64,000 bases of DNA. Source: Mycolicibacterium septicum DSM 44393. Its GTDB lineage: Bacteria; Actinomycetota; Actinomycetes; Mycobacteriales; Mycobacteriaceae. The notes beneath the pieces were generated by a model. The model did not search any database. It saw only the letters and a list, made by a program, of their open reading frames with translations, and was not told where the DNA came from. Below are positions 34,715 through 41,752 of the stretch, one piece after another. The position numbers were made by a program, and so were the translations under genes. Every line of letters begins with the position of its first letter. Within the stretch, counting starts at the first letter, position 1. Location: contig NZ_HG322951.1 in the NCBI RefSeq assembly GCF_000455325.1, positions 547,220-611,219 of the forward strand. Reading direction: 5' to 3'.

Positions 34715-35337
34715 ACCTCGCCGACCAGCAGGACCCCCATACCCCTGAACCGCAAGCGGAGGCCGTCACCGAGATCTCTGATCCGATCTCAGCCACGGAC
34801 GTTGAGGAGGCTCCTCAGGAGTCCGAGTCGCGACCTTCTCGGCTGGGGCGTGGCTTGATGGCGGCGATCCTTGCCGGCCTGCTGGTTCTTGCGGCGGCCG
34901 TCGGTGTCGGCGGCTACCTGGCGTTGCGTGCGCATCAAGACAGCGAACGCATCGCCAGTGACGAAGCCGAGGCCCTGGCCGCGGCGAAGGACTGTGTGAC
35001 CGCGACCCAGGCGCCCGATACCCAGGCGATGATCGCGGCCCAGACCAAGATCATCGAATGTTCGACCGGTGACTTCGGGGCGCAGGCCGGCCTGTACAGC
35101 GGCATGCTGCTGGACGCCTACCAGGCCGCCAACGTGCAGGTGAAGGTCTCGGACATGCGGGCCGCGGTGGAGAAGCACAACGACGACGGGTCGATGGATC
35201 TGTTGGTCGCGGTGCGCGTGCTGGTCACCAACACCGAGAAGTCCGACGAAGAGCAGGGCTATCGGCTGCGGGTGAAGATGGCCCGCGCCGAGGACGGCAA
35301 CTACAAGGTCGCGCGGCTCGACCAGGTCACGTCGTGA
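34684..35337 (+). CDS. mas1A: Mce-associated membrane protein Mas1A (Rv0175-like)
   Basis: 217-residue accessory protein of the Mce1 system. An acidic N-terminal cytoplasmic tail (about residues 1-50) precedes one membrane helix LMAAILAGLLVLAAAVGVGGYLAL, then an extracytoplasmic domain with two Cys (AKDCVTATQ and KIIECSTGDF) that could pair. The C-terminal strand region ends YKVARLDQV, the fold seen in other Mce-associated proteins. It starts inside the end of mce1F. Such proteins stabilise Mce complexes; the precise role is not established. Confidence 0.88.
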   Translation: MEGDAGASQLNLADQQDPHTPEPQAEAVTEISDPISATDVEEAPQESESRPSRLGRGLMAAILAGLLVLAAAVGVGGYLALRAHQDSERIASDEAEALAAAKDCVTATQAPDTQAMIAAQTKIIECSTGDFGAQAGLYSGMLLDAYQAANVQVKVSDMRAAVEKHNDDGSMDLLVAVRVLVTNTEKSDEEQGYRLRVKMARAEDGNYKVARLDQVTS

Positions 35338-36308
35338 CCGCTGTTCTGGACAACGCCGACACGGTCTCCGCTGGGGGAACCGGGACGGATCAGACCCGGC
35401 TGGCTTCGTGGCCGGCTCGGGCCGGCGCCTTCGCCATCGATGTGCTGGCGCCTACCGGGTTGATCGCGACGCTGGCATTACTGGCGTGGGCGGCCCCGTT
35501 GTACGGCTGGTTCTGGTGGGTGTGCATAGTGGCCGCCGCCGTGGTGGCTGCCGCGATGCTGGTCAACCGGATCGGCTTGCCTGCGTACACCGGTTGGTCG
35601 CTGGGCCGGTCGGTGTTCGGGATCCGGGTGGAGTCGGCGGCCGGTGATGCCGGTCTGCTGCGACTTCTGCTTCGTGAGCTGGCGCATCTGCTGGACACCG
35701 CGGCGGTGTTCCTGGGCTGGCTGTGGCCGTTGTGGGATTCACGCAACCGGACCTTCGCCGATCTGCTGACCCGCACCGAGGTGCGTCGCGTCGGTCGGCC
35801 CGAATCCGATGTCCGGCGTCGCGCCGGTGCGGTGCTGCTGGCGCTCGCGGTGCTCAGCGGTATCGCGGGCGGGCTGGGATATCTGACGGTGTACCGCCAG
35901 GATCGGGCGGTGGACCAGGCTCGCGAGCAGATCGCCGAGCAGGGCCCGCGGATCGTCGAGGAGATTCTGAGCTACGGGGTGGATTCCGTCGACGCGGACT
36001 TCACCAAGGCGCAGTCGCTGACCACCGAAAACTACCGGCAGCAGCTGGTCGCCCAGCAGGATGCGGTGCGCAAGGCCGGGCCGACCACCAATGACTACTG
36101 GGCGGTGAGCAGCGCGGTGCTGCCCGGCGTGACCAAGGATGCGGCCTCGATGCTGGTGGCGTTGCAGGGTCAGCGCGGCACCAATCCGCAGGAGCTGAAG
36201 TTCATCACCGCGACGGTGCGGGTGGAGTTCCAGAAGTCCGACGACCACTGGCTCGTCGACAACCTCACGGTGCTCAAGCGGCCGGTGCTGAACGGGGGCG
36301 GACAGTGA
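35334..36308 (+). CDS. mas1B: Mce-associated RDD-family membrane protein Mas1B (Rv0176-like)
   Basis: 324-residue protein combining an N-terminal RDD domain (three to four membrane helices; WPARAGAFAIDVLAPTG, GWSLGRSVFGIRV and WDSRNRTFADLLTRTEV, with the typical Arg/Asp positions) with a further membrane helix near residues 163-183 and a C-terminal Mce-associated extracytoplasmic domain. The GTG start overlaps the mas1A stop (GTGA). The double architecture is the same as expected for Rv0176. Confidence 0.88.
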   Translation: MTAVLDNADTVSAGGTGTDQTRLASWPARAGAFAIDVLAPTGLIATLALLAWAAPLYGWFWWVCIVAAAVVAAAMLVNRIGLPAYTGWSLGRSVFGIRVESAAGDAGLLRLLLRELAHLLDTAAVFLGWLWPLWDSRNRTFADLLTRTEVRRVGRPESDVRRRAGAVLLALAVLSGIAGGLGYLTVYRQDRAVDQAREQIAEQGPRIVEEILSYGVDSVDADFTKAQSLTTENYRQQLVAQQDAVRKAGPTTNDYWAVSSAVLPGVTKDAASMLVALQGQRGTNPQELKFITATVRVEFQKSDDHWLVDNLTVLKRPVLNGGGQ

Positions 36309-36856
36309 GCCCGCGGCGCCGGATCGAGCCCGATGAGCGCGACTACTTCGCGGTCGAGCCCAAGGAGCCCATCCGTTGGGGTCTGCCGATCGTGGGGATG
36401 ATCTCAGCCCTGCTGATCGCGGCCGCCATCACTGGCAGCACGCTGATCCTGATCCGGCACGAGTCCGATCATCGTGCGGAGATCAAGAGTGCCGGCGCGC
36501 TGGACTACGTACGTGAGTTCATGACGGTGTACACGACGCTGGATCCGTTCCACGCAAACGACTATGCCGACCGCATCGCCTCACAGGCGACCGGCGATTT
36601 CCGAAAGATGTTCCAGGAGAAGCAAAACGAGATCGTCGTTCAGGTGGCCCGGGCCGAGCCGACGGAGGGGTCGGTACTCGACGCCGGGATCCAGCGATGG
36701 AACGACAACGGGAGCGCCGACGTTCTGGTCGCGACGAAGATCAGCACCCGAACCCCTGACGGGAAGTCCGTGGTCGAAAGCGGCAGCCGTTGGATTGCGA
36801 CGACGATTTGGGAAGGACAGCAGTGGAAGATCAGCCAGCTGATTCAGGTGATCTGA
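36305..36856 (+). CDS. mas1C: Mce-associated membrane protein Mas1C (Rv0177-like)
   Basis: 183-residue protein (184 in M. tuberculosis). A charged N-terminus RRRIEPDERDYFAVEPKEP precedes one membrane helix GLPIVGMISALLIAAAITGSTLILI, then an NTF2-like extracytoplasmic domain with DYVREFMTVYTTLDPFHANDY and a terminal strand GQQWKISQLIQVI. The GTG start overlaps the mas1B TGA. It is presumed to associate with the Mce1 transporter. Confidence 0.88.
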   Translation: MSPRRRIEPDERDYFAVEPKEPIRWGLPIVGMISALLIAAAITGSTLILIRHESDHRAEIKSAGALDYVREFMTVYTTLDPFHANDYADRIASQATGDFRKMFQEKQNEIVVQVARAEPTEGSVLDAGIQRWNDNGSADVLVATKISTRTPDGKSVVESGSRWIATTIWEGQQWKISQLIQVI

Positions 36857-37794
36857 CCACCGGCGAGCCTGACAAGCCGCGCCGCAGATTGCGTTTCGGG
36901 CGGCGTCGCCGTGCCGAGGAAGTGGTCGAGGAGCAGGTCGAGGCGTCGGCCGACGAGGGTGACGTGGAATCCGGCTCCGAATCTGACTCGGAATCTGACG
37001 ATGCTCCTGAGCGCCGGACCCCGTCGGGTAAGGCGCGCCGCAAGGCGGCCGTCGAGCCCGAAGCGGCCGTCGAACCTGAGGCGGCCGTCGAACCTGAGGC
37101 GGATGTCGAGCCCGAGGCGGGTGTCGAGCCCGAGGCGGAAGCCGCACCGGAACCGACGGTAGAAGCGGAAGCCGACGCCGAAGATGTCGCCGATGCCGAT
37201 GCCGATGCCGATGCCGATGCCGACGCTGAAGCGACGGACGCTGAGCCGGCCGAGGACGAGGTCCTCGTGCCGCACCGCGAGGCCGGCAAGCGGCTGACGT
37301 ACTTCGCCGTAGGTGCTGCGGCGGTGTTCGTCGTGGCCGGGGCGTTCGGCGGAGCGATGCTGCAGCCGTACCTGGCCGACCGGGCATTGGTGGCGACCAA
37401 ACTCCAAGTGGCGCGGACCTCGGCCGATGCCATCACCACGTTGTGGACCTACAACCCGGACAACATCGAATCCCTGCCGGACCGGGCCGCGAAGTACCTG
37501 TCCAGCGACTTCGCCAACCAGTACCGGCAGTTGATCGACTCCATCGTGCCGACCAACAAGCAGGCGCAGGTCACCAACAACACCGAGGTGATGGGTACCG
37601 CGGTGGAGACCATCAGTCGGGATGAGGCGACTGCCATCGTCTACACCAACACGGTGTCGACGAGCCCGGTCACCAAGAACGTCCCGTCGTTGCGGTACAT
37701 GTCATATCGGCTGATACTGCAGCGCACCGACGGGGATTGGTTGATCACCCAGATGCCGGCGTTGACCCAATTGGACCTGTCTCCACAGCTTTAG
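36823..37794 (+). CDS. mas1D: Mce-associated membrane protein Mas1D (Rv0178-like) with acidic repeat tail
   Basis: 323-residue protein. The C-terminal part (about residues 155-323) is the usual membrane helix (LTYFAVGAAAVFVVAGAFGGAML) and Mce-associated domain ending QMPALTQLDLSPQL. The N-terminal cytoplasmic region is greatly expanded by a basic patch RRRLRFGRRRRAEE, an acidic SES/DSE stretch, five VEPEAx hexapeptide repeats and an (Ala-Asp)n run. M. tuberculosis Rv0178 is much shorter (about 244 residues, from memory), so the tail is the variable part. The GTG start has GGAAGG upstream and overlaps mas1C. Confidence 0.87.
   Translation: MEDQPADSGDLTTGEPDKPRRRLRFGRRRRAEEVVEEQVEASADEGDVESGSESDSESDDAPERRTPSGKARRKAAVEPEAAVEPEAAVEPEADVEPEAGVEPEAEAAPEPTVEAEADAEDVADADADADADADAEATDAEPAEDEVLVPHREAGKRLTYFAVGAAAVFVVAGAFGGAMLQPYLADRALVATKLQVARTSADAITTLWTYNPDNIESLPDRAAKYLSSDFANQYRQLIDSIVPTNKQAQVTNNTEVMGTAVETISRDEATAIVYTNTVSTSPVTKNVPSLRYMSYRLILQRTDGDWLITQMPALTQLDLSPQL
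37051..37140 (+). repeat. Five 18-bp tandem repeats encoding VEPEAx
   Basis: Five in-frame 18-base units, at 37051, 37069, 37087, 37105 and 37123, encode VEPEA followed by A, A, D, G or E. Units 2 and 3 are nearly identical, as expected from slippage. They lie in the cytoplasmic tail of mas1D, so copy number should vary between strains. Confidence 0.85.
37189..37224 (+). repeat. Hexanucleotide GCCGAT microsatellite encoding Ala-Asp run
   Basis: Five perfect copies of GCCGAT (37189-37218) and a final GCCGAC encode an Ala-Asp run in the cytoplasmic tail of mas1D. A microsatellite of this length is prone to slippage in steps of two residues without breaking the frame. Confidence 0.85.
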
Positions 37795-37810
37795 CGGCGA
37801 GGATGTAGGC

Positions 37811-38509
37811 ATGGCCATCGCCTCACCGGTGACGCAACGGTCGACCGTTGTGGCACTTCTGTTGTTGACGTCCGCCACGGGCATCGTCGACGCGGTCAGT
37901 GTGTTGGTGCTGGGCCACGTGTTCGTCGCCAACATGACGGGCAACGTGATCTTCCTCGGGTTCTGGTTCGTACCGCACTCCGGCGTGGACGTGACCGGGG
38001 CGCTGGTGGCGTTCATCGGGTTCGTACTCGGCACCGTGGTGGGTGGACGGCTGAGGCGCCATCTCGACAGTCACGTCCGGAACTGGCTGGCAACCGCGTT
38101 GGGTGTGGAAGTCATTCTGCTGACCGTACTTTCGATTCTCACGGGATCGGGAGTGCTGGACTACCAGGACAACCGCAAGTTCATCCTCATCGTCCTGGCG
38201 ATGACCTTCGGCATTCAGAACGCGACCGCGCGCCAGTTCGGCATCCAGGAGTTGAGCACCACGGTGCTGACGCAGACGATCGTCGGCATCGGGTTCGACA
38301 GCAGGCTGGCCGGGGGCACCGGGGACCGCGAGAAGTTGCGTTACGGAGTGGTTTTGACGATGTGCGGCGGCGCGATTCTGGGGGCGACGGTGTCGCGGTT
38401 CACGGTTGCGCCCGTGATTGCGTTGGCGGCCGTGGTGGTGGCGACCAGTGCGCTGATCTTCAAGTTCGGGCCGGCTCCGGAGCCGGCGCCTGTGGAGAGT
38501 GCTCGCTGA
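37811..38509 (+). CDS. YoaK/DUF1275 family membrane protein
   Basis: 232-residue membrane protein with about six helices, typical of the DUF1275 (YoaK) family. Hallmarks are TSATGIVDAVSVLVLGHVFVANMTGN near the start, with the conserved MTGN, and FGIQNATARQFGIQELSTTVLT in the middle. It begins 16 bases after mas1D on the same strand and could be read through from the mce1 transcript. Function of the family is unknown; a transporter-like role has been suggested. Confidence 0.87.
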   Translation: MAIASPVTQRSTVVALLLLTSATGIVDAVSVLVLGHVFVANMTGNVIFLGFWFVPHSGVDVTGALVAFIGFVLGTVVGGRLRRHLDSHVRNWLATALGVEVILLTVLSILTGSGVLDYQDNRKFILIVLAMTFGIQNATARQFGIQELSTTVLTQTIVGIGFDSRLAGGTGDREKLRYGVVLTMCGGAILGATVSRFTVAPVIALAAVVVATSALIFKFGPAPEPAPVESAR

Positions 38510-39221
38510 TCCACGCCGCACCCTCATTGGCAGCGTGGAGCAGGGCGGTCAATTCACCGAAGTAGTCGGCCACCGCACCGACGCCCGGCAGCATCCCCAG
38601 ATAGTGGTAAAGCTTCTGCGGGTGTGGCCTTTTCGTGAACTCGTCGCCCACCGCACGTAGTGTGCCGGCGAACTCCCAGAGCTTCCCGGGCAGCGATTGC
38701 GACGTTGCGCCGGCGTCGTCGGCCTCAGCGTCGCCGTCGGTGTCGGGGAATTGGCGGTCGCACAGGACAGCGCCGAGCAGCTGCACTTGCTCGTCGTAGT
38801 CGGTGACGCCGTCCTCGCGGGCCACCGCGCACAACACGATCGCTTGGTTGGTGAAACCCAGGAAGTCCTGCACACCAAGCCGGTCGGCGATCACTCCGAA
38901 CGCACCCGGGAATGCGACGAGGATGGTGGTCACCGCGCCGGCGCGATGCACCCACCACTTCACGTGGCCGTCTTGATCCATCTCGGTCCAGGCCTTGGTG
39001 CCCGGAAGCTCGGCGAAATTGAGCACAGCGGCCGCGAGGTCGAGGGACTTGCCCACGGCACCCGCTGCGGGCTCCTCTCGATGGGTGCGTCGCCTCAGCC
39101 CGAGCGGGTCGAATCGGGTGAACACGTCGAGCGCCGGGTTGATCACGGCTACCGCATGGTCGAGCGCACCCGCGATGTCAGCGTCCGAGAGGCGAGTGAA
39201 AGGCAACAGGCTTATCCCCAC
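38460..39221 (-). CDS. Conserved hypothetical protein, possibly EcsC-like
   Basis: About 253 residues; product not recognised with certainty. The segment HRAGAVTTILVAFPGAFGVIADRLGVQDFLGFTNQAIVLCAVAREDG has the pattern of glycine/alanine-rich helices with a helical continuation seen in EcsC-type proteins, but this is a weak resemblance. The C-terminus (QKLYHYLGMLPGVGAVADYFGE) is amphipathic. A GTG start is proposed; the frame is open further upstream but is antisense to the HNH gene there. The 3' end overlaps the convergent YoaK gene by 50 bases, which is unusually long. Confidence 0.6.
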   Translation of the reverse strand: MGISLLPFTRLSDADIAGALDHAVAVINPALDVFTRFDPLGLRRRTHREEPAAGAVGKSLDLAAAVLNFAELPGTKAWTEMDQDGHVKWWVHRAGAVTTILVAFPGAFGVIADRLGVQDFLGFTNQAIVLCAVAREDGVTDYDEQVQLLGAVLCDRQFPDTDGDAEADDAGATSQSLPGKLWEFAGTLRAVGDEFTKRPHPQKLYHYLGMLPGVGAVADYFGELTALLHAANEGAAWISEHSPQAPAPEPART

Positions 39222-39302
39222 CGCAGCTATCTTGCCGGATGCGGTTGCCTGCGGGAATACGCGGGCCAGAAACTTGTCGGACCCCTTTGCGATGATGTGG
39301 TT

Positions 39303-40570
39303 ATGCCCTCGGCTGCAGCCTCTTTCGATGTTGCGGAGAGCCCTGCCCACCGTCTGGAGAGGTTGTTCGCCGAGGTATCGGAGCTGATCGGTCAGCGCAA
39401 TGCGATCGATGGGCGCATCGTGGAGATCGTCGCCGAGATGGACCGTGACGAATTGTGCGGTGCCACCGGTGCCCGCTCGATGAAGGCACTGGTGGCCTGG
39501 AAGACCGGTGTGACGCCGCGCAACGCCGAGGTGGTGGTGGCGATCGCGCGGCGGCTCGAGGAGTTCCCCCGCTGCGCGCAGGGAATGCGGGAGGGACGGC
39601 TGTCGCTGGATCAGGTCGGCGTGATCGCCGAGAAAGCCGCCGACGGATCCGATGAGCACTACGCCGAGTTGGCGGCGGTAGCCACCGTTCATCAGCTGCG
39701 TACCGCGGTCAAGCTCGAGCCACGCCCCGAACCCGATGCACGGCCCGAACCCGAACGCTCGATCACCAAAACCGTCAATGACGGGTACACCACCTACCGA
39801 ATCCGGTTACCGCGGATTGAAGCTGCCAAGTTCGACGCCGCCCGCCAGGCCCATCACGACGGGCTGGTCGCGGACTGGAAACACGATCACGACACCGAGT
39901 CCGACGGTGGCGACGCGGAGCAGGCACCGCCGTTTCCGAACGGTGTGGATGCGTTCATGAGCCTTGTCGAGGCGGGGTGGGATGTTGAGGCGGCGCGTCG
40001 CCCGCATGGGCAGCACACCACGGTGGTGGTGCATGTCGACCTCGACGCCGATGGCCAGAAGCCGGTCGCCGCATTGCATCTGGGGCCGGTGCTGACCGAG
40101 GACGAACGACGTGAGCTGCTGTGTGATGGCACCTGGAAGCCTGGTTTGAACGGCACGGTCAGGTGATCGGCGCCGGGCACAGCACCCGCGCGATCAGTCG
40201 TCGGCTGCGCCGGGCCCTGGAGCATCGCGACCGCTGCTGTGCGGTGCCTGGCTGCGGGGCCACCCGCGGTCTGCACGCCCACCACATCAAACATTGGGAG
40301 GACGGCGGGCCCACCGAACTCGACAACCTGGTGCTGGTCTGCCCGTATCACCATCGCCTGCACCACCGGCGTCTCATCACGATCACCGGGCCCGCTGATC
40401 GCCTGGTGGTCACCGACAGTGCCGGCAGACCGCTACACGGTGGATCGCTGGCCCGCACACCCACCACACCCCCACCCGATGTCCCACCGTGTCCCGGACC
40501 GACCGGGGAACGCGCCGAATGGTGGTGGTATCCGCCCTTCCAACCCCAGCCACCGCCGAAAGCCGCGTAG
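39303..40570 (+). pseudogene. DUF222/HNH endonuclease domain protein, frameshifted
   Basis: A mycobacterial 13E12-like DUF222-HNH gene. The DUF222 part (LERLFAEVSELIGQRNAIDG to LTEDERRELLCDGTW) occupies the first frame to 40166. The HNH part (VIGAGHSTRAISRRLRRALEHRDRCCAVPGCGATR, then HAHHIKHWEDGG and LDNLVLVCPYHHRLHH) continues in another frame to 40570. Adding one G at 40135-40136 (TGGAAGCC to TGGGAAGCC) restores the normal junction CDGTWEAWFERHGQVIGAG and a 422-residue protein. Such genes are multi-copy in mycobacteria and often decayed; a homopolymer sequencing error is equally possible. Confidence 0.88.
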
Positions 40571-40598
40571 TCAGGGGTACGTCGGTAGCCTGACCGAT

Positions 40599-41405
40599 AT
40601 GCCCAACGCGGCGGACAGGGCCGATGTCTTCGTCAAGCGCAATGCGTCGGCGCCGCCTGGGTTCTTCGCGGCCGAGGTGGCCGGACTCAGATGGCTCGCC
40701 GTAGACGGTGGCGTGCCGTGCGTGACGGTAATCGATTACGACGCAAACTCATTGACCCTGCGACGGCTGCGGCCGACGGGGCCCACAATGAATGCGGCGC
40801 GGGTCTTCGGCCAGCGATTGGCCCATACTCACGATGCCGGGGCGTCGGCGTATGGCTCCGGTCCGGACGGGTACGACGGGGACGGGTTCTTCGGGCCGAT
40901 GTCCCAGCCGTTGCCAATGTCGTTGGCCCGCAGCGATTCATGGGGAGCCTTCTACGCCGATGACCGCTTGGCTCCGATGACGCGGCTGGCTGCACCCAGG
41001 CTCACCGCCGCGGGGCAGGACGCGATCGCGGAGGTGACCGATCTGTGCCGCGCGGGTGCGTTCGATGACGACGACGTGCCGGCCAGGCTGCACGGTGACC
41101 TCTGGAGCGGCAACGTGATGTGGACCGGTGACGGTGCTGTGCTGATCGACCCCGCCGCGCACGGCGGCCACCGTGAAACGGATCTCGCCATGTTGGCGCT
41201 GTTCGGTTTCCCGTTCCTGGATGAGGTGCTGGCCGGATACCAGACGGTGCGACGGCTGCGCGATGGATGGCGGGATCGGGTCGACCTGCATCAGCTCTAT
41301 CCGTTGCTCGCGCATGTAGTGCTGTTCGGCGGGGGCTATGCGCGTCAGGTCGAGGCGGCGGCCTGGCGGGTCTTGGAGACGTTCAGCAAACTGCGGATTC
41401 GATAA
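40599..41405 (+). CDS. Fructosamine kinase family protein
   Basis: 268-residue kinase-fold protein of the fructosamine/ketosamine-3-kinase family, which phosphorylates sugars attached to amines and so helps deglycation. Catalytic loop ARLHGDLWSGNVMW contains the HGDLWSGN signature; the metal-binding Asp is in VLIDPAAHGGHRETDLAML. A shortened N-lobe has DVFVKRNASAPPGFFAAEVAGLRWL, with the ATP-binding Lys in FVKR. It starts 28 bases after the HNH gene. The true substrate could be another small molecule of the APH-like superfamily. Confidence 0.85.
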   Translation: MPNAADRADVFVKRNASAPPGFFAAEVAGLRWLAVDGGVPCVTVIDYDANSLTLRRLRPTGPTMNAARVFGQRLAHTHDAGASAYGSGPDGYDGDGFFGPMSQPLPMSLARSDSWGAFYADDRLAPMTRLAAPRLTAAGQDAIAEVTDLCRAGAFDDDDVPARLHGDLWSGNVMWTGDGAVLIDPAAHGGHRETDLAMLALFGFPFLDEVLAGYQTVRRLRDGWRDRVDLHQLYPLLAHVVLFGGGYARQVEAAAWRVLETFSKLRIR

Positions 41406-41752
41406 CCGCCGGTGCCGCCGCGGTGCCAGCTGGATCAAGCGGTGCAGGTCGGGGCCGTTTCGGGTCCAGCTCGCATCGGTTGACACTTTTGCCGTTCACT
41501 GGCAACGGCAAGTGGCTCCACGGTCGCGCACAGCAACGTCACGGCGATGGAGGGTCGGATATGACTGCGGTAACTGGCATATGCGTCAATATGTCGATGC
41601 CCAGTACAGCCCCGATAAAGGTACTCCTTCAAAGTTTGCGGTGGGTGCGAAATTGAAGACGAAAATTCTTTCCAGCAATTCGGTGAGGAAGGTCACATTA
41701 GTGTTAAGTTGCCTGAGATCAACCTGAGAAGGCGGCCGAAAGGACTGGTCAG
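41406..41752. other. 347-base gene-free region, lower GC
   Basis: No credible gene. The last 120 bases are AT-richer, with AAATTGAAGACGAAAATTC and TTAGTGTTAAGTTG stretches, and probably hold the promoter and 5' UTR of the PE-PPE-like gene. GAAAGGA lies ten bases before its ATG. No clear -35/-10 pair or repeat was fixed. Confidence 0.4.

Noticed and set aside
41406..41727. Short open frames in the 347-base gap before the PE-PPE-like gene
   Set aside because: Mixed composition, no ribosome site, no recognisable sequence.
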